Shown here: positions 51,071 to 62,668 of the stretch, piece after piece
Position numbering within the stretch: position 1 is the first letter of the stretch
Layout of the letters: each line of letters begins with the position of its first letter
DNA from: Narthecium ossifragum
Taxonomy: Eukaryota; Streptophyta; Magnoliopsida; Dioscoreales; Nartheciaceae
Assembly (NCBI GenBank): GCA_963920575.1
Contig: OY986969.1
Coordinates: 2,490,001-2,554,000, forward strand
Length of the DNA: 64,000 nt
Direction: 5' to 3'
Notes under the pieces: model-generated
The model's input: the letters and a program-made list of their open reading frames with translations, nothing else
What the model was told of the DNA's origin: nothing
The model's database searches: none
Program-made: the position numbers and the translations under genes

Positions 51071-51255
51071 TATGATTTCTTACTTATACGATGAATTCCT
51101 TACTTAGCCTACGAATTCCTTAGAATCTGAATTCCTTACTTATGCGAGGAATTCCTTACTTATACAAGAAATTCCTTACTTAGCCTATGAATTCATTACT
51201 TATGCAATGAATTCCTTAGGCTCTGAATTCCTTGCTTAGCCTATGAATTCTTAGT
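51071..51255. repeat. GAATTCCTTACTTA repeats
   Basis: At least eight degenerate copies of GAATTCCTTACTTA with GCGAGGAATTCC variants, in direct orientation. Confidence 0.65.
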
Positions 51256-51439
51256 CATGCAATCAGTGAGGCCTCTGCAGCCTTCCTGTGGGACACCAGG
51301 GCCCATCGAAGATGGCGGAGCTCCTGAGAAGGAGCCGGGGGGAGGCGAGCTGAAGGGGCAGGACGTCGGCGAAGGGGAGTTGCCACGGCCAGATACTCTA
51401 GAAACAGAGGAAGAGGGAGGAGAGAGAGAGGGAGGGGAG

Positions 51440-51645
51440 TTGCCAGCCTATCCATTCTCTCTCCCTCCCTCCCTCTCTCTCCATCTTTCTATCCATGCTG
51501 CACTCTCTCTCTCCCTCCATGTCATATGCATTAAATGCATCTCTCCATCCACTCTCTCTCTCCCTCCACTCTCGCCCCGCTCTCTCTCTCTCTCCTTCGC
51601 TCTCCCTCCCTGTATCCACCCTGCACTCTCTCTCTCCATGTCATA
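51440..51645. repeat. CT-rich tract
   Basis: Pyrimidine-rich counterpart of the GA tract at 50860-51070. It includes CATCCACTCTCTCTCTCC words and two ATGTCATATGCATTAA words. Confidence 0.7.
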
Positions 51646-51699
51646 TGCATTAATGCATCATCATATGCATTAATAAGGATTCATCTACATATCATTATG

Positions 51700-52640
51700 T
51701 GCATTAATAAGAGAGATGGAGAGAGAGTGAGGGAGAGAGAGAGAGCGGGGGGGAGAGAATGGAGGGGGGAGAGAGAGGAGGCTACGGGAGAGAGAAAGCA
51801 AGAGAGAGGGGAGGAAAAGCAGGAGAGAGAGGAGGCGACGAGAGAGAGAAAGCAGCAGAGAGAGGTGGCGATGGGAGAGAGAGAGAGAGGTCGGGAGAGA
51901 GAAAGAAGGAGAGAGAGGCCGCGCGGGAGAGAGAAAGTAGGAGAGAGAGAGGAGGCGACGGGAGAGAGAGAGAGAGTAGATGGAGAGAGAAGACCAGGTG
52001 GAGAGAGAGGGGGTCAGGGGGAGAGAGGAGTCGGGGGAGGAGAGAGTGAAAGATTAAGGATTACTCATTTAAAAATTACAGGATTCCCCACTTAAAAATT
52101 AAAATTCTTCATCTCGTTACAAATTTAAGGATTCTTTATTTAAAAATTACAGGATTCCCCACTTAAAAATTAAGGATTCCTCACTTCGTCACAAATTTTA
52201 AATGAGGAATCCTTAAATTTGTGACGAAATGAGGAATCCTTAATTTTTAAGTGTGGAATCCTGCAATTTTTAAGTGAGTAATCCTTAATCTTTCTCTCTC
52301 TCTCCTCCCCGACTCCTCTCTCCCCCTGGCCCCCTCTTTCCATCGACTCCCTCTCTCTCCACCTGGTCTTCTCTCTCCATCGACTCTCTCTCTCTCCCGT
52401 CACCTCCTCTCCCTCCTGCTTTCTCTCTCCCGCCGGGCTCTCTCTCCTGCTTTCTCTCTCCCCGACCCCTCTCTCTCCTGCTTTCTCTCTCCCGTCGCCT
52501 CCTCTCTCTCGGCTCTCTCTCTTTCTCCCTCACTCTCTCTGCATCTCTCTTCATCCTCACTCTCTCTTACACACACACTCTCTCTCCCTACCTATCTCTC
52601 CATCCACCCGATCTCTCTCCATCGAGCCGCCCCCGCCCCC
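51700..52640. repeat. Long GA/CT inverted repeat (fold-back)
   Basis: The GA-rich left arm (about 51700-52050) pairs with a CT-rich right arm (about 52290-52640). The inner words AAGATTAAGGATTACTCA and its complement pair across a centre near 52200. Long blocks such as AGAGAAGACCAGGTGGAGAG match the complement of the other arm with few changes. The overlapping open frames are low complexity and I do not call them genes. Confidence 0.75.
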
Positions 52641-52986
52641 GCCTGATGAGTGCATGAAAGTGCACTCTGAACAACCTTATAACCATCTAAATTGCTATAT
52701 CTTCACCCTTAATCAACTTCTTTAGCACTATTTTTATAGTATATGTTACTTCACATAGTTGCTTGGAAAATGCAGGAAATTGGAGCTGAAAAAAACTGAA
52801 AAGATTATATGGGTCGACTTGGAAGATTAACGTGTACCTGATGAAGAAGAACCAGATGATGTACCATATACCATTGGAAAGCTCTTGAAGTCTACTTTCT
52901 GGAGAATTTTACGGTTCATGATTCCGAGTTACGTAGAGGAAGTTACAATATTTTTCGTACCAGTGCGCAGTGCTGAATGAATAGTG

Positions 52987-53252
52987 ACGGTCGACCGTCA
53001 GATCTCACGGTCGACCGTGGCACTCAAAAATCCTCACGGTCGACCGTCAAATCCTCATGGTCGACCGTGGAGCTCAAAAATCCTCACGATCGACCGTAAG
53101 ATGCCACGGTCGACCGTAGCATCGACCGTGGCATCGACCGTCAGCCTCTGTTAAGAAAAACACTTCCGACGGTCGATGCGAAGATCGACCGCAGCTTGTC
53201 AAAATAAATTGTGCACCTCACGGTCGACCGTCAAGGTCTCACGGTCAACCGT
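52987..53252. repeat. Cluster of ACGGTCGACCGT palindromes in the LTR
   Basis: The perfect 12-base palindrome ACGGTCGACCGT occurs five times (for example 52987-52998, 53007-53018 and 53036-53047). Three copies have one mismatch and there are further half-sites. Spacing is irregular (20-40 bases). It lies in the probable U3 region. Confidence 0.9.
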
Positions 53253-53665
53253 CAGATCAGCCAGGGGCGTATAACAGGTTTAAACTTAACCCGAGTTTGC
53301 TAATTCTTGGACCCTATAAATAGGAAACTTAGGGTTAATCAAATGGGACTTCTTGGACGTTTTTGGAGGCTCTTTCTAGACGTTTCCCAAAGGAAGAAGA
53401 TGAAGACATCTCCATCCATCGCCGGGTAATCCGCGGGCATGGCGGACGGATGATCTAGCGAGGACTAGGGTTTCTTCTCCAACAATGGTTTATAGTTTTT
53501 AATCTTCATTGTTAAACTCTTTCCTATGTATTGGATCTTCAAATATTATTTTCAGATTATAGATTTCTATGTGGATGATTAATATTATGAATCCAGTCAT
53601 GCTTCTTTCATGATCTTATAATCCCATAGTCTTCTCTTTTGATTCTCCTACCGAGTCTTGTGAGA

Positions 53666-53920
53666 CCTTTGCTATGCATTGCCCGTAGTGACAACTGGTA
53701 TTGTGTATTCTTAGGGATCTGGTAAGACAAGGTTGGGGCTCTATCCGAGGAATCTTTGCTATGCATTGCCGATTGTGAGAGTTGGTATTGTGTATTCTTA
53801 GGGATCCGGTTAGATAGAGTTAGGACTTTGTCCTGATGAACTTTTGCTGCGCGTTGCCTGTAGTGACAGCCGGTATCGTGTATTCTTAGGTTTGGGTTGG
53901 ATAAAGTTAGAACTATGATA
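53666..53920 (+). repeat. Three tandem copies of an 87-bp LTR repeat
   Basis: Copies at about 53666-53753, 53754-53840 and 53841-53920 share TTTGCTATGCATTGCC and GTGTATTCTTAGG words. The third is the most diverged. Confidence 0.8.
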
Positions 53921-54298
53921 AGGAAGAATCAATCATAGGAGGAGAAATTTATATATTTTGTTAGATTCATAATTCTATATCTTCCTGTTAAGGTGATTGG
54001 GATGTGAATCCCTTAACTGAGTATTATATGAACCATTGAGAAGAGAAGAACCTAAATCCGAGTGAAGTGATTCCCGATGCCTAGCCTTATTAAAATCCTG
54101 ATATCTCTAGTTAGCCTTACATTATCATTAAATCCTTTGATCTAATTTAGTTACTTCTCAAATTCTTGTTTGTCTTCAATTCATTGTTATTTGTATTTAT
54201 GGATCTTTCCTGCTTGTCTCTTTGTGGGATTCGACCTCTCTTATGTTGTACTGCACCGCGACCGCTGTGCGTGACATATTTGAGCGACATCAAAAAAT

Positions 54299-54316
54299 TG
54301 GCGCCGTTGCCGAGGA
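54299..54316 (+). promoter_or_regulatory. Athila primer binding site (Asp-tRNA type)
   Basis: TGGCGCCGTTGCCGAGGA follows the LTR end by six A's. Athila elements typically carry TGGCGCCGTTGCCGGGGA here; one base differs. Confidence 0.9.
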
Positions 54317-54547
54317 GACGGTTCAGAAAAGCGCCAGAATCAGATTACAGTGATTGTAGACATCGAAAGCGGTAACTTCGTTCATTTTCTTTAGTTTTTG
54401 TTTTTTTTTATTTCGGCTTTGATTTTTCTTCTCTATTAGGATTGTTTTCTTATATTCAGTTTTAGTTAGTAAGTTTAGTTTCAATTATTGTTTTTGCTTA
54501 TTTTCTTTAGTTGGTTTGCATCTTTTGGATTGCGTGTTTGTTGGTGT

Positions 54548-55826
54548 ATGCCTCGATATAGAGACGAACTAGGCAGATTTGCTAGACGCCCCGAGGGTGA
54601 TTCTGAAACTTCTGATAGTGAGACATATATTGCTGATCTACTTGACGCACAGTCACAAACTTCACATCATACTTTCATTATGGCTGAGCACGAGGAACAA
54701 CAAGCTCCTAGGAGTTTGCAAGAATACTTGCATCCAACACGCATTGCTACACCTTCATGCATCATGTTTCCACCTAATGCAGCACATGTTGATTTTAAAC
54801 CTGGCATGATTCAGTTGCTTCCTACCTTTCATGGGTTGGAAAATGAAAATCCATATGTGCACATTAGGGAGTTTGAGGAAGTAGTAGCGACCTTCCATGG
54901 CCAACCAGGTGCACTAGATATGATCCGACTTAAGTTCTTTCCCTTCTCACTGAAGGATAGAGCGAAGAGTTGGTTATATTCCTTGAGGCCACGATCTATA
55001 GGATCTTGGGCTGAAATGACACAGATATTTTTCAACAAGTATTTCCCACAGCATAAGACCAATGCACTTAAGAGACAGATTTCTACCTTCATACAGAAGG
55101 ATAGCGAGACTCTGTATCAGGCGTGGAAACGATTTAAAGACATGTTGAATTTATGTCCTAATCATGGATATGAAAGTTGGCGTCTTGTTAGTTATTTCTA
55201 TGATGGTTTAACAGTTAGAGAACGCCAATTTGTTGAGATGATGTGTAATGGTGAATTCTTGCAAAAAGATCCTGACGCGGCTATTGAGTATTTGACAGAG
55301 CTTGCTGAGAAAGCTCATACATGGACTGGGCCGAGCGCAACAGATAATACCAGTAGAGCCAGACCACCATCGCAATAACAAGGTGGAGGAGTATATCGGC
55401 CTTGTAGGTTCATTGTATGGAGACGCACTCAAGGCTAAAGTGGAGGGTCTAACAAGGGAGCTGGAGCTGTTAAAGACCAAAGATATGATGGCCGCCCGAA
55501 CCTCTCCATCCAATGAACCTACAAGGCCGGCTGGGCCATGTGCGATCTGTCAAGGCGTGGACCACCAGATTGATGATTGCCCCACCTATGCTGAGATGAG
55601 GGGTGTGTACGACGAGCATTGCAACGCTGTAGGCGGATTCAGGAGGCCGTACACTCCCTATTCAGAGACGTATAATCCAGGATGGCGAGAGCATCCGAAC
55701 TTCAGCTGGAAGTCGAACGCTCCACAGAGTAACGAGCATCATCAACCGCCACCTAATAAGCTTTTTTCTAACCCTCCTTATAATACATCTGGTTTTCCTA
55801 GGCCTACATTTAATGACAATTTATAG
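54548..55826 (+). pseudogene. Athila gag with stops and a frame change
   Basis: Starting at ATG 54548 (MPRYRDELGRFARR), the Gag core shows LPTFHGLENENPYVHIREFE and the downstream ALKRQISTF block typical of Athila. The first frame ends TAA at 55376-55378. Shortly after, the matching sequence moves to the +1 frame, seen as a 174-codon frame at 55302-55826. That frame holds a CCHC knuckle, CAICQGVDHQIDDC, and ends TAG at 55824-55826. Gag would form the particle and bind RNA. This copy cannot make a full-length product. An ATG at 54488 is also in frame, but the leader from there is hydrophobic and not Gag-like. Confidence 0.9.
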
Positions 55827-55838
55827 GAACTGAAATTT

Positions 55839-57059
55839 ATGATTGTGCAGGAGTCTAAGGAAAGGAAGGAGGATATTCAAGAGATCAAGAGCCAGATCAC
55901 AAAGCTGATCAACTCTTTGAGCGTGCATGAACGCGGGAAGTTCCCAGCTCAACCTCAACAAACGCAGGTATCTAGTGCTGAGCAAAATAATGTGAAGGAG
56001 ATGAATGCCGTAACTATAAGAAGCGGGAAAACAACAATAAGTCTTTCAAAAGAGCCCGCTGAACCTCCTATTGCTATTGAAGAGGAGGACCGAATTGAGG
56101 AGGACCATGTAGAGACCGATCATCCAGATGACCCTACACCAGGTGACTTTCAGGTACGTGTCCCTTTCCCTCAGGCATTGAAATCCACTAAATTTACTAT
56201 GGAGCCCAACAGCGAGATTTTGGAGCATCTTCGGCAGGTTAAGGTAAACCTTCCTCTTTTGCATGTTATTAAGCAAATCCCTACATATGCTAAAGTGATT
56301 AAAGATTTATGCACTATGAAGAGACGACATCATGTAAAGAAAACCGCATTTTTAACAGAGCAGGTTAGTGCACTGCTTCAGCACAGGATTCCTCCTAAAT
56401 ATAAGGATCATGGCTGTCCTACTGTAGCTTGTTTCATTGGAGAGCATGAAGTAGGACAAGCTTTATTAGATCTTGGTGCAAGTGTTAATTTGATGCCATA
56501 TTCTGTTTACTTGCAACTTGATTTAGGACAAATTAAGTCGACATCTGTGGTTTTGCAATTGGCAGATAGATTCACGAAGACTCCACGAGGAGTAGTAGAG
56601 GATGTGCTTGTTCAAATAGATAAATTTTATTATCCTGTTGATTTCTTAGTCTTGGATACTCAGGCTATAGTAACTGCTGATTCTAGGATTCCCATTATCT
56701 TAGGTAGACCATTTCTTGCTATTACTAATGCTATAATTAATTGCAGGAATGGTTTAATGAAGTTAACTTTTGGGAATATGACTTTAGAAATTAATGTTTT
56801 TAATGTTGCTAAGCAGCCTGATGATGATGATGAATGCCAGCACACTTACCAGATTGATTTGCTCACTGAAGAGGAGTTTGCTACCACTGAAATTAATTCT
56901 CTTGAATTAGATTTGGATGAAAATGTTGATGTTGATGGTATGTGTAAAAATTTGGAGCATTGTTCTTTTGCAGGTCCATGGAATCCAAAGTTTGAAGAAC
57001 TGCCAGAAAGAGGACAGCCACCAACGCCATCAACAATAAAGCCGCCCAAGTTGGACTAA
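55839..57059 (+). pseudogene. Athila gag-pol linker and protease
   Basis: A 406-codon frame, in phase with the knuckle-bearing frame but separated from it by TAG at 55824. It has a charged N-terminal region (residues 1-105). The aspartic protease core has its active-site DLGAS at residues 211-215, a flap region, and IILGRPFL near the C-terminal strand. It ends at a TAA produced by a frame shift near 57050; the next matching sequence continues one frame over. Confidence 0.9.
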
Positions 57060-59349
57060 AACCGTTACCTCAAGGTTTAAAGCACGCCTATCTTGGTTCA
57101 GGTGATACATACCTAGTTATTATTTCTTCAGCATTAACTGCAGAGCAAGGTGAGCAATTACTTAGCGTTTTAAATGAGCATAAATCAGCTATTGGATGGA
57201 GTATAGCAGATCTGAAAGGTATTAGTCCCTTGATATGTTCCCATATGATTAATCTTGAACAAGGGGTTGTACCTCGTAGGGATCCTCAGCGTAGGTTGAA
57301 CCCTACAATGAAAGAGGTAGTAAAAACCGAAGTGTTGAAATTATTAGATGCAGGGATCATCTACCCTATTGCTGATAGCAAATGGGTGAGTCCTACACAG
57401 GTTGTGCCTAAAAAATCTGGTGTCACTGTTGTTGAAAATGAAAGTGGAGACTTTGTCCCCACTAAATTGGTGACAGGATGGCGCATGTGCATAGATTATA
57501 GAAAATTGAATGCTGCCACCCGTAAGGATCACTTTCCATTACCGTTCTTAGATCAGATTTTAGAGAGAGTAGCTGGACATCCTTTTTATTGTTTTCTTGA
57601 TGGTTATTCTGGATACTATCAGATTGAGATTGCTTTAGAAGATCAGGAAAAAACTACTTTTACATGTCCTTTTGGTACTTATGCTTTCCGTAGAATGCCA
57701 TTTGGATTGTGTAATGCTCATGTTACTTTTCAACGATGTATGATGAGTATGTTTGTTGATATGATCGAGGAATGTATGGAAGCGTATATGGATGACTTGA
57801 CTGTATTTGGTAATACTTTTGATGCATGCTTGCATAACTTAAAGAGAGTCTTGGTCATGTGTGAAGAGAAGCAACTTGTGCTTAATTGGGAAAAGTGTCA
57901 CTTCATGGTGCCCTCAGGCATTGTGTTGGGCCACATAGTCTCTTCTAGAGGCATTGAAGCGGACCGATAAAAAATCGATCTCATATCAAGTATTCCTGTG
58001 CCAAAGACTGTTAAAGATGTTAGATCCTTTCTAGGGCATGCTGGTTTTTATAGGAGGTTCATCCAAAATTTTTCTGCTATTGCTCGTCCTTTATGTAATC
58101 TTTTGATAAAGGATACCCCTTTTGAGTGGACTATTGATTGTCAGAAGGCTTTTCAAGCCTTGATTGATAAATTGACTTCCGCACCTATTGTGCAACCACC
58201 CGATTGGAGCCTTCCTTTTGAATTAATGTGTGATGCAAGTGATTTTGCTGTAGGAGCTGTCTTAGGGCAGCGAAAAGATGGTAAACCTCATGTTATTCAT
58301 TATGCTAGCCGAACCTTGAATAATGCACAGATGAATTATTCTACCACCGAGAAAGAATTGTTAGCTATAGTCTTTGCATTAGACAAGTTTCGTGCTTATT
58401 TGATTGGTTCTCCCATTACTATTTTCACAGGTCATGCCGCGCTTAAGTACCTTCTCACCAAGAAGGATGCTAAAGCGCGCCTAATTCGTTGGATATTAAT
58501 CTTACAGGAATTTGATATCTCTATAAAAGACAAAAAGGGCGTGGAGAACGTTATCGCTGATCACCTATCAAGGTTAATGGTGGAAGTAGCGGAAAATGAG
58601 CCACCAATCATGGATGACTTCCCTGATGAGCAACTCTTTTCTATTGCACGACTGCCCTGGTATGCGCACATTGTTAATTACTTAGCGACAGGTGAGATCC
58701 CTTCCTTTTGGAGTGAGCAGGATAAGCGTAGATTTTTTGTTGAGGTAAAGAAATTTTATTGGGATGATCCTTATCTGTTTAAGTATTATCCTGACCAGAT
58801 TATGCGCCGTTGTGTCCCTGATTATGAAATCGAAAGCATCATTACATTCTGTCACTCTCATGCATGCGGAGGCCATTTTTCGATGAAAAAGACTGCTGCT
58901 AAAATTCTTCAATGTGGTTTTTACTGGCCAACTATGTTTCATGATGTTAATATTTTCTGCAAATCCTGTGATAGATGCCTAACATTAGGAGCTTTATCTA
59001 GGAGACATATGATGCCTTTGAACCCAATTCAAGCTGTAGAGATTTTTGATTGTTGGGATATAGACTTTATGGGACCCTTTCCTTCTTCTTTTGGCTATTT
59101 ATATATATTGTTGGCTGTGGAATACGTGTCTAAGTGGGTGGAGGCTATTGCATGTAGGAATAATGATCATTCCACTGTCATCAAGTTTCTTAAAGAGCAT
59201 ATTTTATCCCGGTTTGGTACTCCTAGAGTTATTATTAGTGACCAGGGATCACACTTTTGTAATCGCTCTTTTGAGGCTTTGATGCGCAGGTATGGAGTTA
59301 CACATAAGATTTCCACTGCTTATCATCACAGACGAATGGTCAAGCTGAA
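57060..59349 (+). pseudogene. Athila RT, RNase H and integrase N-terminal half
   Basis: The frame shown by 57230-57970 carries the RT with FLDGYSGY and the catalytic YMDD. One in-frame TAA at 57968-57970 interrupts it, and the same frame continues to 59350. RNase H follows (CDASDFAVGAVL, TEKELLAI), but its TDH motif reads TGH at about 58430, so a catalytic Asp is lost. Integrase then shows the HHCC zinc-binding part (HACGGHF to CKSCDRC), first Asp in DIDFMGPF and second Asp in SDQGSHF. A one-base deletion near 59326 shifts the frame 20 bases before a foreign element interrupts the gene. Confidence 0.92.
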
Positions 59350-59630
59350 GGAAAATTTTTTAAAATAATCTTATTTTAATAAATTATTATTAAAATAACC
59401 CTCTCCAAAAACTATTTACCGATCTATGCCTTGTTTGGCCACGTCAGCGCCACGCTGGCGTGGCCTTTCATTTTTTACTCCCGCGGTCAAAGACGTAACT
59501 TCAAGTTACGTCTTCAATTGAAGACGTAACTTCGAGTTACGTCTTTGACCGTTGACCACCAAGTGCGCCGCGACCAAGTGCGGAGCCTAGAGACACGCCT
59601 ATTAAAACGTAGCTCCAAGTTACGTCTCCA
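59350..59630. repeat. Left terminal inverted repeat of the PMD-bearing element
   Basis: Pairs with 63050-63330. It includes ACGTCAGCGCCACGCTGGCG and three copies of a 21-base palindromic word with arms GACGTAACTT and AAGTTACGTC; further copies lie just inside at 59690-59785. Confidence 0.9.
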
Positions 59631-60016
59631 TTTGAAGACTAACGGCTTAAAAAGCCAAGTGTTAGTGTTATTAGTGGGGTTAGTATTAAAACGTAACTTG
59701 GAGTTACGTCTCTATTAATGGAGACGTAACTCCAAGTTACGTCTTCGACCGTTGACCACCAACGAGACGTAACTTCAAGTTACGGTTTAATATAAAACAC
59801 ACGGTAACCCAACACTTGGTTATATTTGACACTCTGTGTACAAACATTCAACCAAACACAAAATTTGAAAATAAAACATCACAAACCAAACATCACAGAC
59901 CAATCATCCACCCCAATTTCTGTATCCAATACATGATTACACCCACCCCATTCACATCTAAACGCAGTGCTTGTATAAATCAAAATCAAACGTCAAACAT
60001 CGTTAATAATCAAACG

Positions 60017-61715
60017 TCATAATCTCCAAGTTCTTTGTTTCTTCTTCGTTGACAACTTCTTTCTCCTCAACGACGGTCCAGCCTCCTCTCCCCCCATTGT
60101 AGCACCGATATCGATATTATGCTCAACATGTCCGATTGGATCCTCCTCTGTAGTGCCCATGACTGGATATGATGATGGTAAATCTTGAGATACCGGCATG
60201 TCATAGAAAGTAGCATGCTCGGTAGTCGGCTGCGACTGCTGTGAACTAACAGGAGCTCCGCCGCAAATCCGTAAATCCTCCATCATCGAGTATCGGCGAG
60301 CTCCTCCCCAGAACGACCTTGGCAGACAGTGTAACTGTCCTCGGCGGTGTCATACTGCAAGTTTAGACAATTTGATTAGATTAACACAATATAATATTTA
60401 ATTATGAACAAAAAAAATATATTTACCATCTTTCGTAAAAGGTGTATGTTCGGCTGATGGACCATTCTGTCCTCCAATCTAGGCCTACTGACATACCGCC
60501 TGGTGATCCCCCAGTACCACTGCAAGTATGACTCAGGATCCTCACCATCGTCCACTGCACCGTCAATGACCCTCTGGTGCCGCTCCTCCCATTGGGTGAT
60601 ATACTGGTGATGTGTAGTGACCCAGTTTGCAGTAGCATTGCCCCGACGGCTTGCACGTGATAGCCTCTCGGTCACCGGGGATGGTATCTCCTGTCGTAGC
60701 CCAAACTGCTGCATCACCCGTGGTGCCTCATGCATCTCCACTATATCGAAACATATGAGCGGCACATGACTCCTCCAAATAGCGAAACCCGCAGTACAGA
60801 GAGCCGGTAATTGTGCTAGACGCTGCGGTGTATATGGACACCACATAACCTACAAATTTAAAATACAAAGTCGGTTAGATCACATGAACATTAAAGTAGT
60901 TAATAAAATCTTGGATCGTGAGCAATAATACCTGAGATGACAACTGTCTGTCCAGCTGCTCTCGGTAGTAGGCTAAGTAACGGCCATGTGGGTTTCCTCT
61001 ACCGCTGTGTGGTGCTGTCCACCTGCATTGTATATCAAGAGTTAGATGTTAATGCTAACTAAACTTCAAAAAATATTTGTAAAAAATCAAAAATTCGTAC
61101 TGGATTGCCAAGGGGCCTTCAATGATACGCATATCACGCTCCTCGGTCTGCTGTTGGGTAGCTAGCGGTCGTCGCGGCATTAGTTCAGGCCGTCCAATAT
61201 GGAGGTGCTCCCATGACCAAATCTGTGATAACAACTTCATATTAGGTATAATATAAAATACTTAAAATAACTATATATAATATATAAATGACAAATCACC
61301 TGTAGCAGGTAAAGGCATCCAGAGATCTCATGCTTTCCTCCTTTTGAAGCTTTACATAACTCCCGAAAGAGATTTGCAAGGCAGGCCGCCCCCCAAGCAT
61401 ACTGTCCACATATATCCAAATCATGCAACAAAGGAAGGTACTTCATATGTACCTACAATTGAAAGACTATCTTAGTTAATCTAATAAATCGATAAATGAA
61501 ACATGAATACGCAATTATACTTACCCTGGAACCACTCGCGTCAGGTACTACTAAACAACTCAACACATATAGGATGTAGGCGCGCGTAGCCTGATATACG
61601 AACAGATCCGTGGCGTCTGGACCAATATGCCCGAAAGTAGCACGTAGCCACGACAACTCAAGCACAGCCGGTCGGCCCTCCTCGGGTACAAATGACTCAT
61701 GAATGAAGGGCATAC
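60017..61715 (-). CDS. Plant mobile domain (PMD) protein, MAIN-like
   Basis: Exons on the minus strand joined by GT-AG introns in a consistent phase: 61715-61525, 61452-61300, 61222-61101, 61022-60932, 60849-60427 and 60334-60017. That gives about 431 codons to the TAG at 60017-60019. The last junction stays open only if the acceptor after GGACAG at 60335 is used rather than the nearer one at 60355. Motifs of the PMD (serine/threonine phosphatase 7 long-form-like) family include the LSWLRATFG start, YAWGAACLANLFRELC, LYLLQIWSWEHL and the RYLAYYREQLD region. The C-terminal tail is basic (SLRRKKLSTKKKQR). PMD proteins are linked to silencing and genome integrity in plants (MAIN, MAIL1) and are often found in Mutator-like elements. 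The true start is uncertain: ATG 61711-61713 may be internal. Confidence 0.8.
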
Positions 61716-61756
61716 CTTATATATAACATTACATATAATGTTTCACAATATGTTAC

Positions 61757-62221
61757 TTACTGTGATGTTTGATAACCGAATGTGGGAGCGCCATAGGACC
61801 CAAGAGAGACGTTATCGATTGAATCGTCTCCTCGTTGTAGTAGGCGTGTAAATTCACCAAATGCCGTGTTACTTGGAGGATCATTGTTGACTTCGACACC
61901 AATTTTCACCAAGAATAACTGAATACTTGGAATGACCGGGTAGAGACTAAGAATGCCAGTAGTATCACTATCATCCTTTATGTCCACACCGCAATACGTG
62001 TTTTCTCCCATAGGATATCTACAAGTTATGCGAATGTCGAAATAGCTTGGATTGTATCCAGTTAAATCAAACATTAAAGCCTTCAAGTCTGCATAACTTG
62101 CGTTCTTTCGTATCCTAGTAGGTTTTATACGGCCACCTATGTACTCAATATCGCCCGCATTACCCTTAAATTCCACATTTCCGTCCATCCGGCACAATAG
62201 TGGAACAATGCCATTATCCAT
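61757..62221 (-). CDS. MuDR N-terminal-like domain frame
   Basis: A 154-codon frame from ATG 62219-62221 to TAA 61757-61759. It shows the pattern of the N-terminal (PB1-like) domain that precedes MULE transposases: VPLLCRMDG, EYIGGR, a YADLKALMFDLTGYNP block and ITCRYP. It lies just upstream of the PMD exons on the same strand. A donor at its 3' end (CA then GTAAGT) does not match the phase of the acceptor before the first PMD exon, so an in-frame fusion is not supported by these sites. It may be a separate small gene or a decayed first exon. Family assignment is by pattern only. Confidence 0.55.
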   Translation of the reverse strand: MDNGIVPLLCRMDGNVEFKGNAGDIEYIGGRIKPTRIRKNASYADLKALMFDLTGYNPSYFDIRITCRYPMGENTYCGVDIKDDSDTTGILSLYPVIPSIQLFLVKIGVEVNNDPPSNTAFGEFTRLLQRGDDSIDNVSLGSYGAPTFGYQTSQ

Positions 62222-62375
62222 CACTATAAATAATACAAATATAATGACAATTATGAGCCAATTAGAAGGAAATTCCAAGTTAATAGTAAAAATTCATATG
62301 GAAAATAGAATCCATATAAACCAATTGAACTAAATTTAGGAAAAAAATTAGCATATCATTTTCTAGATCAATGAA

Positions 62376-62668
62376 GTAATAATGGTGCATTACAGCATAA
62401 TCAAATTTATATCAAATTTTGCATAAAAAATCAATTTTATACTCTAAAAAAAATCAATTTTGCATAAAAAACCCTAATTTTGCATATGTAAACCCTAATT
62501 CTCAAACAACAAATACATAGTAATTATGATGCATTACAGCATAATCAAATCAATATCAAATTTTGCATAAAAAAATCAATTTTATACTCTGAAAAAAATC
62601 AATTTTGCATTAAAAAAACCCTAATTTTGCATATATAAATCCTAATTCTTACATAACAAATACATTGT
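62376..62668. repeat. Two tandem copies of a ~145-bp AT-rich repeat
   Basis: Both copies carry ATGCATTACAGCATAATCAAA or its close variant, TTTTGCATAAAAAATCAA and AAACCCTAATTTTGCATAT words. They lie upstream of the MuDR-N-like frame and could be part of its promoter or leader. Confidence 0.75.

Larger units (their letters stand above)
52644..54292 (+). repeat. Athila 5' LTR, 1649 bp
   Basis: It starts TGATGAGTGC and ends GCGACATCA, giving the terminal inverted words TGATG and CATCA, and lies six bases before the primer site. Inside are a cluster of ACGGTCGACCGT palindromes and an 87-bp tandem repeat. Length fits Athila LTRs. Confidence 0.88.

Noticed and set aside
51257..52095. Several overlapping frames of 66-186 codons in GA/CT tracts
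   Set aside because: Open only because of the low-complexity Arg/Glu/Ser/Leu composition; no domain and overlapping in several frames.
60286..60354. Nearer splice acceptor at 60355 for the last PMD exon
   Set aside because: It reads into a TGA after about 22 codons; the acceptor at 60335 keeps the frame into the C-terminal exon.
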